Shown here one piece after another: positions 24,662-38,000 of a DNA stretch of 64,000 bases. The translations under genes were made by a program, and so were the position numbers. Position 1 is the first letter of the stretch. Every line of letters begins with the position of its first letter. Location: NCBI RefSeq assembly GCF_041260155.1, contig NC_091936.1, forward strand, positions 39,134,866-39,198,865. The letters are read 5' to 3'. The DNA is from Ptychodera flava. Its lineage: Eukaryota; Hemichordata; Enteropneusta; Ptychoderidae. A model generated the notes under the pieces. That model had not been told where the DNA came from. It ran no database searches and saw only the letters and a program-made list of their open reading frames with translations.

Positions 24662-25389
24662 AATATAACTATTGTTAATTTATAATATTGATAGCACTTG
24701 GTCACACAAAGTAAAACACCAAATGGCCGAAATCGCAAAAACATTGTTTGTTGTTGCTTTGTTTATTCAAATTCGTCGTTGACAGATCATGCACTTGTAA
24801 TGTTGGTAACGTTTGCCATACGACAGTTTTTGCGTAAATCTAGGTGGGTACACTGAATTGTGAACACTATTATATCAACAACGTCACAGAGATGACAGTA
24901 ACAAGTACTGGCAGGGACGGTTCAGTTGAAATCCCTGACACTATTTGGCAAAAGTGTTTCTTTCGTTCATGAATCTTACCATTTAAATAACTTACTTCCT
25001 TTCGGGCGTTAGCACATCCTTTCATCCAATTGACTTTTTTTCAAGATTTGTATTTGAGCTGCAGTTGTTTTCATTTCGATTGGAAGGGAGTTTGAGATTC
25101 AACTACGGATTTGTAATTGCTTTACGAAAAAAAATAATTATGCCTGCTAGAACCACTAAAGTTTGTTTGCTGCAATATTGGTGGTGATGAGGTAGAGCTG
25201 TGGCTAACTGGGTAACCATCACTCTATCGAGTCATTTAGATCGATCTCTGTGCCCAAACACACAACAGCAATATCCGGGTATTCCTTTGTTTTACTTACC
25301 ACACTATTGTTAGACGATGCGCTTACTTCCAGAGTCGCGATGTCACAGACTAACAGGAGAAGAAGTATATGATCTTTGGAAGCTGCCAT
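20411..25389 (-). CDS. Gene 1: secreted C-type lectin / EGF protein (3' end missing)
   Basis: Six exons on the minus strand: 25389-25300, 24296-24257, 24001-23683, 21779-21715, 21355-21239 and 20653-20411. All junctions are GT/AG and all phases agree, giving 874 nt (291 residues) with no stop so far. Layout: signal peptide (residues 1-25), linker, C-type lectin domain (about 60-171), then three EGF domains, the last starting DIDEC and so of calcium-binding type. The lectin domain keeps the usual Cys pattern (GCKYY, NTC, VENCATL, ESNC, FICEF) and a WFGV core. It lacks clear EPN and WND calcium-sugar motifs, so sugar binding is uncertain. The last exon ends in phase 1 (ACT T|GTAAGT) exactly as the last EGF exon of paralogue gene 2, which splices to an EAR-propeller exon. 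An EAR exon is therefore expected but not visible. The role as an extracellular recognition protein is inferred. Confidence 0.82.
21239..21355 (-). CDS. Gene 1 exon 5: EGF domain 1
   Basis: 117 nt, phase 1 to phase 1, the usual symmetric exon for a shufflable EGF module. Six cysteines appear in [12 protein letters not shown], then YSCNC and GVNCET. Confidence 0.9.
21715..21779 (-). CDS. Gene 1 exon 4: C-type lectin domain, last part
   Basis: Acceptor TTATCTATCCAG, donor TTTAAAG|GTAAGA, 65 nt. It completes the lectin fold with [20 protein letters not shown]. The phase-2 junction falls inside the CATLQ strand, as in gene 2. Confidence 0.85.
22219..22572 (+). mobile_element. TTAA-type MITE, copy 1
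   Basis: Diverged copy of the MITE described at 22784. The inner left end (GGGGACAGATATT) and the right end (TTTTCGAGGCGCGAACTACC) are present; the outermost left TIR is not recognisable. It lies within an intron of gene 1. Confidence 0.55.
22784..23186 (+). mobile_element. TTAA-type MITE, copy 2 (complete)
   Basis: About 400 bp bounded by TTAA on both sides. Left end TTAAGGTAGAACGCACCTCG, right end CGAGGTGCATACTACCTTAA: imperfect terminal inverted repeats of about 20 bp. No coding frame. The TTAA target and short TIR would suit a piggyBac-like or related cut-and-paste source; that assignment is inference. Confidence 0.7.
23288..23622 (+). mobile_element. TTAA-type MITE, copy 3
   Basis: Starts TTAAGGTAGAATGTGCCTCG and ends near TTTCGAGGTGCGCACA; the outer right TIR is degraded. 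Three copies in 1.4 kb of one intron suggest local clustering. Confidence 0.6.
23683..24001 (-). CDS. Gene 1 exon 3: C-type lectin domain, first part
   Basis: Acceptor AACACACTAG, donor TTACA|GTACGT, 319 nt, phase 1 to phase 2. It encodes the N-terminal two thirds of the lectin fold: [20 protein letters not shown], the WFGV core strand and VENCATL at the donor. Confidence 0.85.
24257..24296 (-). CDS. Gene 1 exon 2: 40-nt exon
   Basis: Acceptor TTTTTACCTCCAG and donor CACGAG|GTAAGC enclose exactly 40 nt (phase 0 to phase 1) encoding [13 protein letters not shown] plus one base. Gene 2 has an exon of the same length and phase in the same place, which supports this small exon despite its low information content. 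Confidence 0.65.
24581..24658. repeat. (TA)n microsatellite
   Basis: About 78 bp of uninterrupted TA, in the first large intron of gene 1. Confidence 0.97.
25300..25389 (-). CDS. Gene 1 exon 1: signal peptide
   Basis: ATG at 25389-25387 opens [20 protein letters not shown], a standard signal peptide with a Leu-rich core, ending at donor GTG|GTAAGT in phase 0. On the minus strand a good acceptor (TTTCCCTAG) lies about 15 bases upstream of the ATG, which suggests a further 5' UTR exon. Confidence 0.8.
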
Positions 25390-27533
25390 CTTCCACGTGT
25401 TACGTCTAGGGAAATTCAATGTTAAATAAAGTAAACAAGTTGAATATACATTTGCGTACATCAAAAAGAAACTTTAAATGTTAGAGGGCCGCGAAACTTA
25501 TGCTCTGATGTCGAACTATTCAGCAGGCTACTTCAAGTATATCACCGTACTGTAGTCCTTCACAGAAGTAAAGCGACAATATAACTTCAACATTGTCTTG
25601 CAATGGTCCACCTTCGCTACGATCTAATTCACCGTACAAGAGAGAAGTTAAACGAAAGAGTGCCAGACTTCAGATAAAACAGCAGATGCTATATCGATAT
25701 CGTAAAGTTAGAGCGATGCGGTCAATCGGATAAAACTAGCCTACAGTTGTGAATCTATGTTCACTGCAGTGTGTGTGAAAACTTCAAAAAGGTAACGACA
25801 ATGTGGGAGTGTTGTATAGGTAGATGTACACGAAGGTTTGGACGGTTTGAAGATTGACGCTTCCATTTAAAGGCACATAAGTTGTAAACCTCTCAACGTT
25901 TTCATTCGTTTTGTTCTGCACAACCAATGCATTTCGTTATCTCCACCCGAAAGTATTTTGACATAAGCAATATAAGTATTGAAATCGAACTCAACCGTAC
26001 ACAATGTGCATTTCCATCGTTATAAATGAATTGTAGACTAAGTCCGGACTAGAATTTAATTATTATCAATAACATCGCACAAACAAATACTGTTTATGTT
26101 CGGACACTTGGCATTTTGACATAATTTTAAGAGTACAACATAAAGTTGTGTTTAACAGAGAGAAATACATTGCAGGAAAACAGATCGGAAGGTAATAGCT
26201 AATAGAGCTGTATGTTCATATGACAGCTTGTTCGTATTTGCATGTCAAGGCGCGTCTTGACACGGACTCAGGTTCAACTCACCTCTTCATGTCAAAAACC
26301 CAGCTTTCATCACCAAAGTATAAAGGTTTGGTAAACAGTGGCGTTGGGTCTGCACTCGGTAACCTTGCCCCAGACCAAACTAAAAATTAACGTGGCCGCA
26401 TTGGCCTTTTATCGTGCATTTTGCTTTTTTCTGAGAAGAGACCCTGTGATCTATACTTGTAGGTTTTTGGTTTGAATAATGCGTGCCACAAACTCAACCC
26501 TATTGGCCAGTCGTTCTCTCGGCTGACAATGGACAACCCCAAGGGTCCACTTTGCCTGAATGGTTCTTAGGATATAAATTTGCATGAGAAAGACTCACAA
26601 ATGAAGATAGAGGGCCAAGGGGAACTGGATTGATTGTCGTTTTCACGATGTTTATGTAACCGTACGGTTTAGCCCACTTTATTTTAACGAATTGTGATAC
26701 CACCCTGGAATGCTGAGCACACTATTCAATGAAGAAATGCTTGTAATTTATTCATGGTGAAAATTTATCTTCCGAAAATTCGAAATTAATTTTTCGATCC
26801 AGCGAAACCAAACAAAGCCAGTGTAAATCGCCCCTAAATGCCATCAATATTGTCGAGGCATTGTAGCGTCAAATTGATTACACGCAAAGACATATGTCCT
26901 CTGCTCCCTATCACGCGAATTTCGCATATTTTTCTTATCAACAAGGGCATTTACATTTCATATAGATGACATGTTCAGGTCATTAATAACCATTAGGTCC
27001 ACAGATATGACATCGCATAGAGTATTTAAAATGGCACTCGCGTTGCCCTTGGAGACACACTTTGACCGAGTTCCAATGCATAGCAATAAATCATTTCTTT
27101 AATAATTTTCTCTCTTTTATGTCGAGAACTAACAACAAAAAATTTATTGCAAAATTAGCATAGTTGAGTTGTTTGCGATAAAAATTGTTAAAATGATGTA
27201 TTGAATTACCTCATAACTCAGGAAGTGCTAAAAGAAAGGATCGTGATATATTTTCTTCTCTAAGAGTGTCTTTTTTTATATGAAAAGTTCTTGGTATGAG
27301 TAATGCAATGTAACCGGGCTTAACGAGTGTTTATGTTTGGCTAGGGCCGTGAAAGCTAAGTGTAATGGCAACTATACCAAAGTCTAGAATTTCTATGTGG
27401 TCTCCAGATTCGGATATTTGCAATAGGAGGGAAACTTGCCATGTCAAAATTTGACCCTAAAGAATGAGAAGAATAGTGAGAAAATTTAACTCTGTCCCTT
27501 GGCGAGCACTGTCACCGCGACCTTTCTCTATTT

Positions 27534-27750
<217 letters not shown>

Positions 27751-30700
27751 AGCCCCGTAAGTAACGGTCTACGATGTAAAACTCTCGGCAAAGTAGTAAT
27801 AATGACGTCTGATAAGAAGTACGGAAAAGTTGTAAGCCAGGCATTTGGGAGCGTTATTATTTACGGCCTGGGGGTAGGAGGAATTTCTCGGAAACCCCGA
27901 AATTTCGTGTAACCCCCTGCGAACCATAATTAATTAGAGTATTCCCCTCTCTAAAACAGATATTTTGACTGAAACACCGCCCCCCGTTAGAAAAGTTAAA
28001 TACCAATTCAATAATTTGTAAAGTTTACAAAAATACAGCAATGGCAAAGACGTTTCAAATTCTGGTGTAGGCCTACCCTGCTAGATTATCATCGGTTATC
28101 TCACAAAATAGTTAGAAAAGGTGAAACTATTAAACAAAATGATATTCAAAGTCACAACAAAATGTACAGATAAAAGCTCACGCCATATAGTATTTTTTAA
28201 TTTGGATGGGTATCATGGCAGAGTTTTCACCAGGATATCTGACTGGGCAGAATTCGAAAGTACACGAGGGGGGGGGGAGGTACACGCGATAGGCTGTGGG
28301 GGAAAGTGTCAGACCGGGGGTCCCTCTCTTGCGTAGAATATTTTGTGCAATGGTGCAGTCTGGTACAATCTGAGAGGTGTTTTCAATTTGTGTTTTGACT
28401 AAGTAAAACTGTTAGAACATCCAAAGGGAAAAGAGCACGGGAGGCGTTCACCCTTGCATAGAAAATTTTGAGATATTGATGTGTGCAATTGTGCAATCTG
28501 AGAGGTGTTTCAATTCATTTCGCAGCCAAAAATTTAGTAACCTCCCTTCGTTCTCTCCACATTTTGAGCAACCCCCTAGAAGTAGCTTTCAATTTTTTGA
28601 GTGACTCTCTCCGATTCCTCCGACCCCCAGGCAGTAAATAATGACGGCTCCATTAGATCAGAAAAAAAAATATTCATTGTTAAAAAAAGATATAATATAT
28701 TGCAACAGATGCACGACTGGCAGTTTTACTCCGTTTGCATGTACACGTCTGGCCAGTCAGACATGTTGTGTTGTATTTCCCTCAAGTGTCCCGAAGATTC
28801 ATAGTTTTGAAGTCCCCCCTCCGTGTGAAATGCTCTCCCCTCTTCCAAGGAAGCCATTGAGGGTAGTATCGGCGGTGTGAAACAACCGCTGAGCATTACC
28901 AGTCCAATATTGGGCAAGGCCAAAATGGATCGATGACGTCATGCGTGAGTATCCTGCGAGAGCACCGAAGCACCCATAAGCGGTCGTCCACGTCACCGCA
29001 TACGAAATCAAGTATTCTCGACTATAAACGTCAATTATGATGCCGGAAAAACTCCAAATCATTGTGTAGATAATCAGGTCGCACGATATTGTAACCAACG
29101 GCAACCGATTCAACCATATTGGCGATAGATTAGTATTAATTCTGAACGCACGTTTGGAGAATAATATTTTTTTTTCATGTCTTGTGTTAATCAGCGATTC
29201 CATCAGAAACTGCAAACAACTATCGTGGACAGATGGCTATTTAGACCCAGGTGTGACGTCACCAGTTTTGCAAACATTTTTGCAAATCAAAAAATATTTG
29301 ACCGTTTTTAATCTGTGTCGACCAATTAATGGAAAAAGGATTTTGCTAATCGCTTGTTTTGTTTCTATACGTACATTTTGGAGCGTAAATAACAAGCACA
29401 TGCAATGAAGGATGATTCGATGAAATGAGCAATTCACATATTATTACTCTCCTTTGAAACAAGTTTTTTTTCTCAAAAACGGAAAACAATTTTTTTCACG
29501 GTTTCTAACAAAACCATTCATCCTTAACACAGTGCGATTCCACCGTTCCCCACCTCCAGAATCTCTGCGCTGCTTAACACAAGGACTATACCCTACCACA
29601 GCCGACTAATCTATGGGAAACCCAGTTTGAATGCAGACCGGAGTAATTACAACACGTTCCCGATGGAGCATCTTCCCAACAATTTTTTTTTCATATTTCT
29701 TCAACATTTCTATCCCGCAGGCAGAGAAATATTAAGGTATGTACTTGGTGTTGTAGAATGCAAACAGTGTTGACTCTCATTGGTATTAAAGACTTCGAAG
29801 GATTCGCTGAACCAACATAACAGAGCTGTGGTAAAATATGAGTGGTAAGTGCAGGGATCGTATAATAATTCCCAATCACCAGAAACACAGGGAATGACCC
29901 TGCGGTGTTTTTATCCCTCCGTAGTTAACCCATATTTCCCTTTTTGTGAAACTGCTCGTGACATTGGAGAGATATAATCCTTGAAGCACTAATGAATTAT
30001 ATCCATATAGTTGGAAGAGTAAACAACGACATGGTGACTCCAAAAAATGCACCTTCAATTTGCCTGTTATAGGGCACTGAGAAGTATCTTAAATAGCAGG
30101 TCCCGGCGTCGAAGACATGCCTACGTGTTTGCCCAAACTACGGGCAATAAGCTTATGTCTGTACATGTATTTGATCATCGTCCGCTCGCATGAGGTCCGT
30201 TACTTCCCACTAACTACCTGCCCGGACAAGAGACCTTGGCAAGCGAAGATGGAATTTGATTACTATGTGACTCCCAAAGCGTGTCCATGTCTTGGCGTGG
30301 TTGACCAACGAGATGAAAGTCCAACCATGAAGTATTAACTTTCCATGATGTTTCGTTTGGATACGTGCAAGTCTAGGTATCTTTTCTTCTCTACGCAGAT
30401 GGCTAGATCACAGAATCTGACAGAAATTCCTCTATATGACTACACTTATCTGATTTCCAACATTTCAATACAATTATCTCGATCTTCGGCGGTAAAAAAA
30501 CGTGACTAGATTGCCATCGATCGCTGCGCTTAACCTATAAGAGCCACAAAAGTTTCTGAATAAAGATTGATAAAACACGTCATAACAGTCACAGGTGCTT
30601 GTGAAATGATTTTATTCATAACAGCAACATATTGCGGAGCTTGGATACAATGATTCTCAGCGGAGGCTACCTTGTGGCCGAGAAAACATTATCAAACGAA

Positions 30701-30912
30701 TAATATGGAGAAGACTATAGACTTGCATTTGTCCAATACTCGAGAGGTGAAAAAAGACAGGACATGTGAGAAGACTATTTACGATGAAAACATACTCTGC
30801 GAACAACATCCGACAACTGTGCAAGTATAGTTCTTCAAACTTATGCCTGAATGCGGTTTATTGAAATGTTAACTATTAATTGATGTAAAACGCATCACCC
30901 TGGCAAGCATGC

Positions 30913-30914
<2 letters not shown>

Positions 30915-30985
<71 letters not shown>
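30915..30985. repeat. (TA)n microsatellite
   Basis: TA tract interrupted once by ATTATA near 30950. Confidence 0.95.
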
Positions 30986-31314
30986 TGTAAAATTGGCAAT
31001 ACTTAAGTCATGCGTGATATATTTTATCTTTTTGTGCAGGCATATACACATATTGTCAAGTATGATTAAAACTGGTCGTTTCTTGAACAACCATCGCAAA
31101 GGTTGTCTGAGTTAGATACCTATAAGGTCGTTTCTCACTTCTTTCCAACTTATTAATCTGACCGACCGAGTACATGTATTTGCAAATACGGATAACACCC
31201 CAATGAAACGAAGGTGTTTGTCGAGTTGAGCAGAACGGTTAACAGATAGGCGAGAAATCTGTACAGAAAAGGATTCAGAATTTTTTTGGTTTGTTAAATG
31301 ACTTGGGTATTCAT

Positions 31315-31320
31315 TTTATT
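31315..31320 (-). promoter_or_regulatory. Poly(A) signal overlapping the stop codon of gene 2
   Basis: On the minus strand the end reads ATCTGAATAAAATG: the canonical AATAAA begins with the last base of the TGA stop. The 3' UTR would then be only about 20-30 nt. Confidence 0.5.
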
Positions 31321-32408
31321 CAGATAGTAGCTTGCCATTCCAGGGTGAATGCGCTGGTATCGGTTACGAAAACAAGATAGGTTTTGCCGTCACTGTCAAA
31401 TACATGAAAGCCCTGCGGCTGTTCACCGCTTGTATTTGGCACTCGGTGGTGAATTTCTAAGTCGTTTGGAGAGTTGAACTGTGGCTTTATTAGCATGAGA
31501 GCGCGCTCGTTTGCCGATGGGTCGAAAGCGGACATCATCGCGAACGGATAAGAATCAATTTCGAAAGATTTGATCACATCCCCAGCAAAAAAGATACTCG
31601 ACGTACCAGCGACGAATGTCGCTGCGTTGAAAGACTGGCTAATGCTGTCCCATTCATAGACAGTGGGCGGAGAGAAAGTCGGCCAATTGGTGACCAAGTA
31701 GTTCTCACAGTTGAAGAGGAAAGTAGTAATTGCATTAACGTTTATGTCCTCGACGTTGCTGTTCGCTACCTCTGTGAATTGCGAGGCACCGGACGTTTGA
31801 ACGAATACTTTTGGATTTCCAGAAGTCGTTGCGAAAACTAAGTACGTGTCAGAGTTCTCAGTGAACGACGCCAACTGCTGGCAAGCACGCCTGAGAAATA
31901 TTGAAACTGGGCGAATGAATCTGTCTGTTCTTCCCAATCATACAAAACTGAATTTCCATCGCCGCCGGAAAGAACTAAGAAGTGGCCGTGTGACGACACG
32001 AAAAAGTGGAAATTGCTCTCTCTGAGAATGGGGATTGTATCGTTTGAATTTTGCTAAACGTGGTCGAGCCGTCGACCATGCGATATATAGACGAATGAAG
32101 ATTGACATCTGTGGTATCGTACTGTGCAATTGCCAGGTATTGGCGACCGAGTATTTTGAATGCCTCGACATGTTTGACTTCCGACTCAGCTAAGTTTTGA
32201 ATGAAAGTATAGGATACAGGGCTCCCCGGTACGAATTGGTGTACGGCAACACCGTCACCCATACCGCTCTTCTGATACGTCACCAAGTAAGTGTCGCTTC
32301 CAACACTGAACGAGGTAAAGGCAGTGTTCGTGTCCAGCGTCATCGTGGAGGGATATACGGCACTGATGGTGGAGAAACTACCCGATACGTCTGCACTGTT
32401 GGGGACAC
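31320..32408 (-). CDS. Gene 2 exon 7: EAR-repeat beta-propeller and stop
   Basis: Acceptor ACTCCAACAG; 1089 nt to TGA at 31322-31320. About seven EAR repeats can be read, each with a YLV/FLV strand and a later aromatic-Gln strand: [72 protein letters not shown] and [17 protein letters not shown]. The frame changes twice, between about 32040 and 32010 and again near 31895-31876, each equal to one missing base. Adding these two restores a multiple of three. The middle frame reads perfect EAR sequence, so the breaks are recent or are base errors. Confidence 0.85.
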
Positions 32409-34996
32409 CTGTTGGAGTGCGTACAATAAGGAAAATCAGTTTATGCACCTGAAATTGAAAGTTTCAACCTATCGCTCATACTGCTACTTCCTTCGAAAAC
32501 TTTGAGTATTCTCTTTCGCGACAACAAACAAAAAATGTTCCAACTGTATGTTGAAATGTAAAAGTAATAGTCTTGTAAACATAACTCATTGTGTGCGACA
32601 TGCAATTCTGTTGTTGAAAAATGAAATTAAATGCGGACTAAAATTTCTCCAGCCGACAATAACATCAGACACTAAATCTACACTACAGGCTGTGTCGACA
32701 AATTAAAAATAGGGCATCGTCATATCCATCGGTTTGGAAGGGTGAGAGAAAAATTTTATCTTACAGACAAACCAAAATTATGGAAAAACACATCAAAAGT
32801 TACTGCTTCAGTCTTTGTTCAAGTTTACTGACAGGTGAAATTTAAAACTGATGCAATTTTCTTTGTTATATCATGGGGGAAATAAAAAATTTCGATTCAC
32901 TGTCTTTAGACCAGAAAAAGAATGGTTGGGCTTTTTAAATTTCAAAGTCTGACCTTGAGCCGTTTCTGCCTGAGTTGCATAGAGAGAAAAGTTTCGTGAC
33001 TACAAGGTTTTCATACTTTTAAAAACGCATGCTATTTAATGCAATATTCACTTTTTCGTTGTCGCCCATTTTGACGTTACCCCTTGCAACAGAAATTACC
33101 AACCCTCTTCGACATCCATACAGGGATAAAGTCGCTTCTTTTTTGCCTTTTTTTCATGAATTTTATCTGATACGAAAAGTAGTTTGTGTAGTTTGACTTC
33201 TTGAAACATGCTGAAAAACTGGTCAACTGTGCACAACCTCAACTCTGCTTGCAGCCAGACAAAATTAAACATGTACACTGAAACATGTTACGGTCAGTAC
33301 TAAAAAAATCAAGTTCCGTACGCAACTCTCACCACGCATGGCTGAACATACACTATTACAGAAGTTTGGATCTCATGCAAGTCTTAGTAATGATATCTGT
33401 TTTGGCAGTGCCATTCATTTAGATAGGTATAGCAGCTTTGCCTTACATTGTGACAATGTATATTTGTCACAGGAAAGCAAGTCGGAAAAGGAAAAAAAAA
33501 TCACTTTTTCTAGCGGTCACAAACTAAATCAACGGTTTGCATTCAGTAAAGGCTAATTTTTGACACTTACAGTTATAGACCATCGTCGTTTTGTAACCTG
33601 GCTGATTTTATTATTCAAGTATGCCAAGTTATCACAAAAGGTAAAAAAGAGCGACTTTGTCCCTTTCATGTCACAAATAACCATCGACCCCAGGATGACC
33701 CAGATGAAACTTACAAGTCTCGCAAGCGTCTCCGATGAAGTGACTGTCGCACTGACAGATACCACTCTCTGTACACTCACCGCCATTCTGACAGCCCTCT
33801 GTCAGACAACTTGCGCCACCTATGGTGAAAGAGTAAATATATTTTATTTTAACACATATTTTTCTTGGCTGAACACATGTACAGCTGTACTAATACATCT
33901 ACACACTTAAATAATTTTACCCTGGTTCTCGATTATCATGACTGAAAGGTGAAGTTGTGTACGGATGCTCTAACTCTGGTCTTAGAATCGGATATGATAG
34001 TGTTGCCCTGATTTATTGCTGAGACAAACATGATAACGAATACACGCGCTGTTGGGTTTTCCGAGGCTGCAGAAGGCCTCGTCACGTCATAGTCCTGGCG
34101 AATAATCTGCACCATTGATTGCCCATAAACTGAAAAAACGCTTACAAAGTGAGAGCAAACTAAACTAAATAAACGTGCTTCGGCAAAGGTGCAATCCTAG
34201 TTGTTTCTCAAATTTCAGACGAATATGCACATGTACATAGCAAATATTATAGCCTCGTTCCAGGCCGAGGAAGACCACATTTTCAAACAATGTTTTCTAA
34301 CAGTTGTTTATTGTGCGTACCTGTTTCACAGTTTTGGCCGGTGAAGCCAGATGGGCATGCGCATGTGTACCCAATTATTTCATCGGTACATGTCCCGCCA
34401 TTTAAGCAAGGCTCAGGTGCACAATCGTCAGTCTCTAGGGATTCAAAGATAAAAAGAAATTCGGATGATTTCGTTTTTCAATATTCGCTCTTTCAGTCGC
34501 TATCTAATACTATTTAATTCAGTCAAGAATACTGTATGAGCTGATACCGATCACCGCTCGTGTTACTAGAACCTCTGGTTCAAAGTCTTGCACTCAAGGC
34601 TTTTACCCTTACCAATATCACTCTTATAGTGGTTTCGGTCAAAGAGATTACACAGAACTGACAACGCTTACGATCATCCCAATCATACCCATTAGAGAGA
34701 GCCACGCACACTAAACTCCCTCTCAAACATGGCGTTAATTCCGATCGCTGGTCCTATCCCATCGGCACAGGGTTTTTTGTCAAGTTTTTCTATGTGCATT
34801 TCTATCGACTAACTGTGCATAACTTTCAAATGAGAACAAAGGATTATGATTATTAAAATTACTGAAACAGTCAACCACTAATGCGATAAGCTTACAGGGA
34901 TTGAGAACTGCCGCTGTAAGTGTTAGATACATATTTCGATTGAGTGTAACATTTCGAGAAGATAGGAACAACGTCCTTTGGTGTCCATTTCATCAC

Positions 34997-35048
<52 letters not shown>

Positions 35049-38000
35049 TTTATTGCTTGCTTGTAAATATAGGATTTACATCACATTTGTGGCAATAAAA
35101 GTAACGATAGCATAAACGTTGGATTAAAGTGCCACTAAAGTAATTAACTGGACGCTATCAGTGTCTGTGGAACTAGAAGGGGATCATTTATTACACCATC
35201 GCTTCTAGGAGTAAACTTTCAACCGTAGACAATATAGTACATTCCATTAGGACATTTTAGTTCCAGCTACAGAAATAACGCAACGTTGAAAGTGAATATA
35301 AATCCAACAATATCACGGACATATTTTATGTTGATCAATAAACTTGTGAAACATCAAACAACACAGACAATATGTTGACTCATGTGCATGACTTTATCCA
35401 GACAAAAAGAGTTGATAACCCGGACGTACTGTAATTTCGACTTGTTTAGTCATTTTTTAGGGAAAACACGGGACAAGAGCACTAGTCTACAAAGGTGTAG
35501 CATTAATTTGCTAGGGAGACATGGCGGAGACTGTAACAAAACACAAACACCAGAACACAGTGGGTGTCTGTTAATAATCCTTTACAAGTGAACGTTCAGG
35601 CATTTGACCACTCACTCCGTAAACACTGCTGGTTTGATTTACTAGCCCATATCACAAATAGTTAGAACATGAAAACTTTAGTTTTATTTGAATATTTGAA
35701 AATAAAATATTTTACAGGAGTTGACTATGTTTTCCACCGATAAAAGTTTGGTAAATGGTCTTCTTTCTAACATGAGTAGAACTCAGGGTGAAGTACAACC
35801 CCCTTCTACTTCTACAGACACTGATAGCGCTTTTTAATTATTTTAGTGGCCCCATAATCCAATGTTTATGTTATCAAGGTTAAATTTACACCAAAGGACG
35901 TTGTTCCTACATGTATCTTGGAAGTCCCAAAATGTTACACTTAATCGAAATCTGTAGTAAAGAGAAAAGAGATTGTGAGTGGTAACACAGTTGTTCCATG
36001 GAATGTTGTAGCACGTAAAACGTTTTCCTAGGAATATCAACTCAAAAATCAATGATAAATCAAGTCCATTTCCCCATTACGTTTCTCCTCTCCTGTGGTA
36101 CAGTACAGTACAGTATGGTATGGTATGGTATGTTATGGTATGGTATGGTATGGGTATGGTATGGGTATGGTATGGTATGGTATGGTATAGTATGGTATAG
36201 TATGGTATGGTATGGTATGTTAAGGTAAGGTATGGTAAGGTTTGGTGTGGTATGGTATGGTATGATATGGTATGGTATGGTATGGTATGGGTATGGTATG
36301 GTATGGTATGGTATGGTATGGTATGGTATAGTATGGTATAGTATGGCATGGTATGTTAAGGTAAGTAAGGTAAAGTTCAGTACAAAAACGTATTTTTTAA
36401 AAACTGTGTATTGATCTTACCTGTAAATTGGCAGATGAACGGTCGTGGTGTTAGGCAGCTGTCATCAAGCCAGTGACCACCTACGTTCAAACTGTGTACA
36501 TAGACATGAAATAGAAACACATTTGTCAATGATGAATTGAAAACGCTTCAGTTGTTTTTCTTGTCAGTTTGATGAACACGGAATATTTCAGATTAGTTCT
36601 CGCCATGGGGAAACGTTTGCATTTATAGTAAAAACACAATACAGTTAGCTAGCTAGAAACTGAATTTCGCCGAGATTTCTGCTTCTTTCGAAGCCGTGAG
36701 TTTGAATAATGGGTTAACACTTTGCTGCTTGATGCGTCGATGATCTCACTGGCTGTGTCGATCATCAAATTGTACAACTATCGTAGAATTCGAGAACGCA
36801 TTATGAAATACATTTCTTTTGGAGACAGTGCATGAACGGTTTTCCGATGACATTCTGGCCTCGCTGGAAGAGTGCTACTATATGTACAGAACAATTAAAC
36901 CGAACAAATAACAAAAATACAGCAGTGGAATTGACGTTCAATTAGAATAGAATGTAAATTTGCAATGACTGTATTATTTTTGCTTTATAAACGATTTAGT
37001 TTTGCCACGATGTGGTTTTGCGGGGATTCAAATCTCGAGGCGTGGTATAAATTTGCGTGCGTGCTGGTATCTCTCTTCATATATTTTCAGCATAGTAAAT
37101 TTGACCCGAAGAATCTGTCGTTGTTGAAAATAACTTTTCCAATTTTATCTCTACCTACGTGAAGGTGGCGCAGTTTGCCGTTGGGTCGGTCACGGGCCTG
37201 AAGAACGCCCAGTCCTGGAAACACACTTCACTGCCATCCTCGTACAGCCAGATTTCTTCGGTCAATTTGTCTCTAGCGCCGAAATACGCATTCTCCGACA
37301 TGGAGCTTGCGAACAAGGCGAAGAGGGCCTCATTGACAGTACTGCTGGGGATCTTGGCCATTTGAGCATCTTGGCCGTTATTAGCCTGGCAGATAGATTT
37401 GGCCTCGTAGAATGTCTTCAATTCCGTGTGTATTCTGTAAACTCGACACGGCATTGTCAGAACTCCATCGGCTGTTTCATTTCAAAAAACGGAAGAAAAG
37501 AAATAATTTTAGATATATATCGCTGATTATCAATGCAGATTGTTTGGATAACTTGTATCTCAGGGCATCATACTACACCCCTATGTAGAATAAGGTTGTT
37601 TTATAGGTTTTTGACCATCGCTCTTTGAAAGACAGAAACAATGGTTATCGTTTGATAAGCCCTTACGTTCATAAGGATGTGTATATCAGAGCTAATATCG
37701 GTGGATTGATACGCTTAAAAAGAATACACACGTCTATGGGGCACGTAGGCCTAGAGCGGAATTTTAGAAAACATGCGACAGTGTCCAAACCTTGGATTTA
37801 CTACATTAGTCGCTATGGTGACAGTTTTTTCGCACAATCAACAGACTAATGCATATTTTGATTTATTTTGTTACAATGCCATGCAAAAAAATGTTGAACT
37901 CATTTTTCACTATGAAATCGGGGTTGGGCGCTTTTAACTCATTAATTCCCTTTTGCACGTTACCTTTGTACATACGTTGGTCTACATAGTATGAGAAGTT

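Noticed and set aside
25190-25235. tRNA-like stretch (GGTAGAGCTGTGGCTAACTG)
   Set aside because: No cloverleaf could be drawn and no B-box GGTTCRANNCC is present at the right distance.
36077-36349. Frames made of YHTIP repeats
   Set aside because: Translation of the TATGG pentanucleotide repeat.
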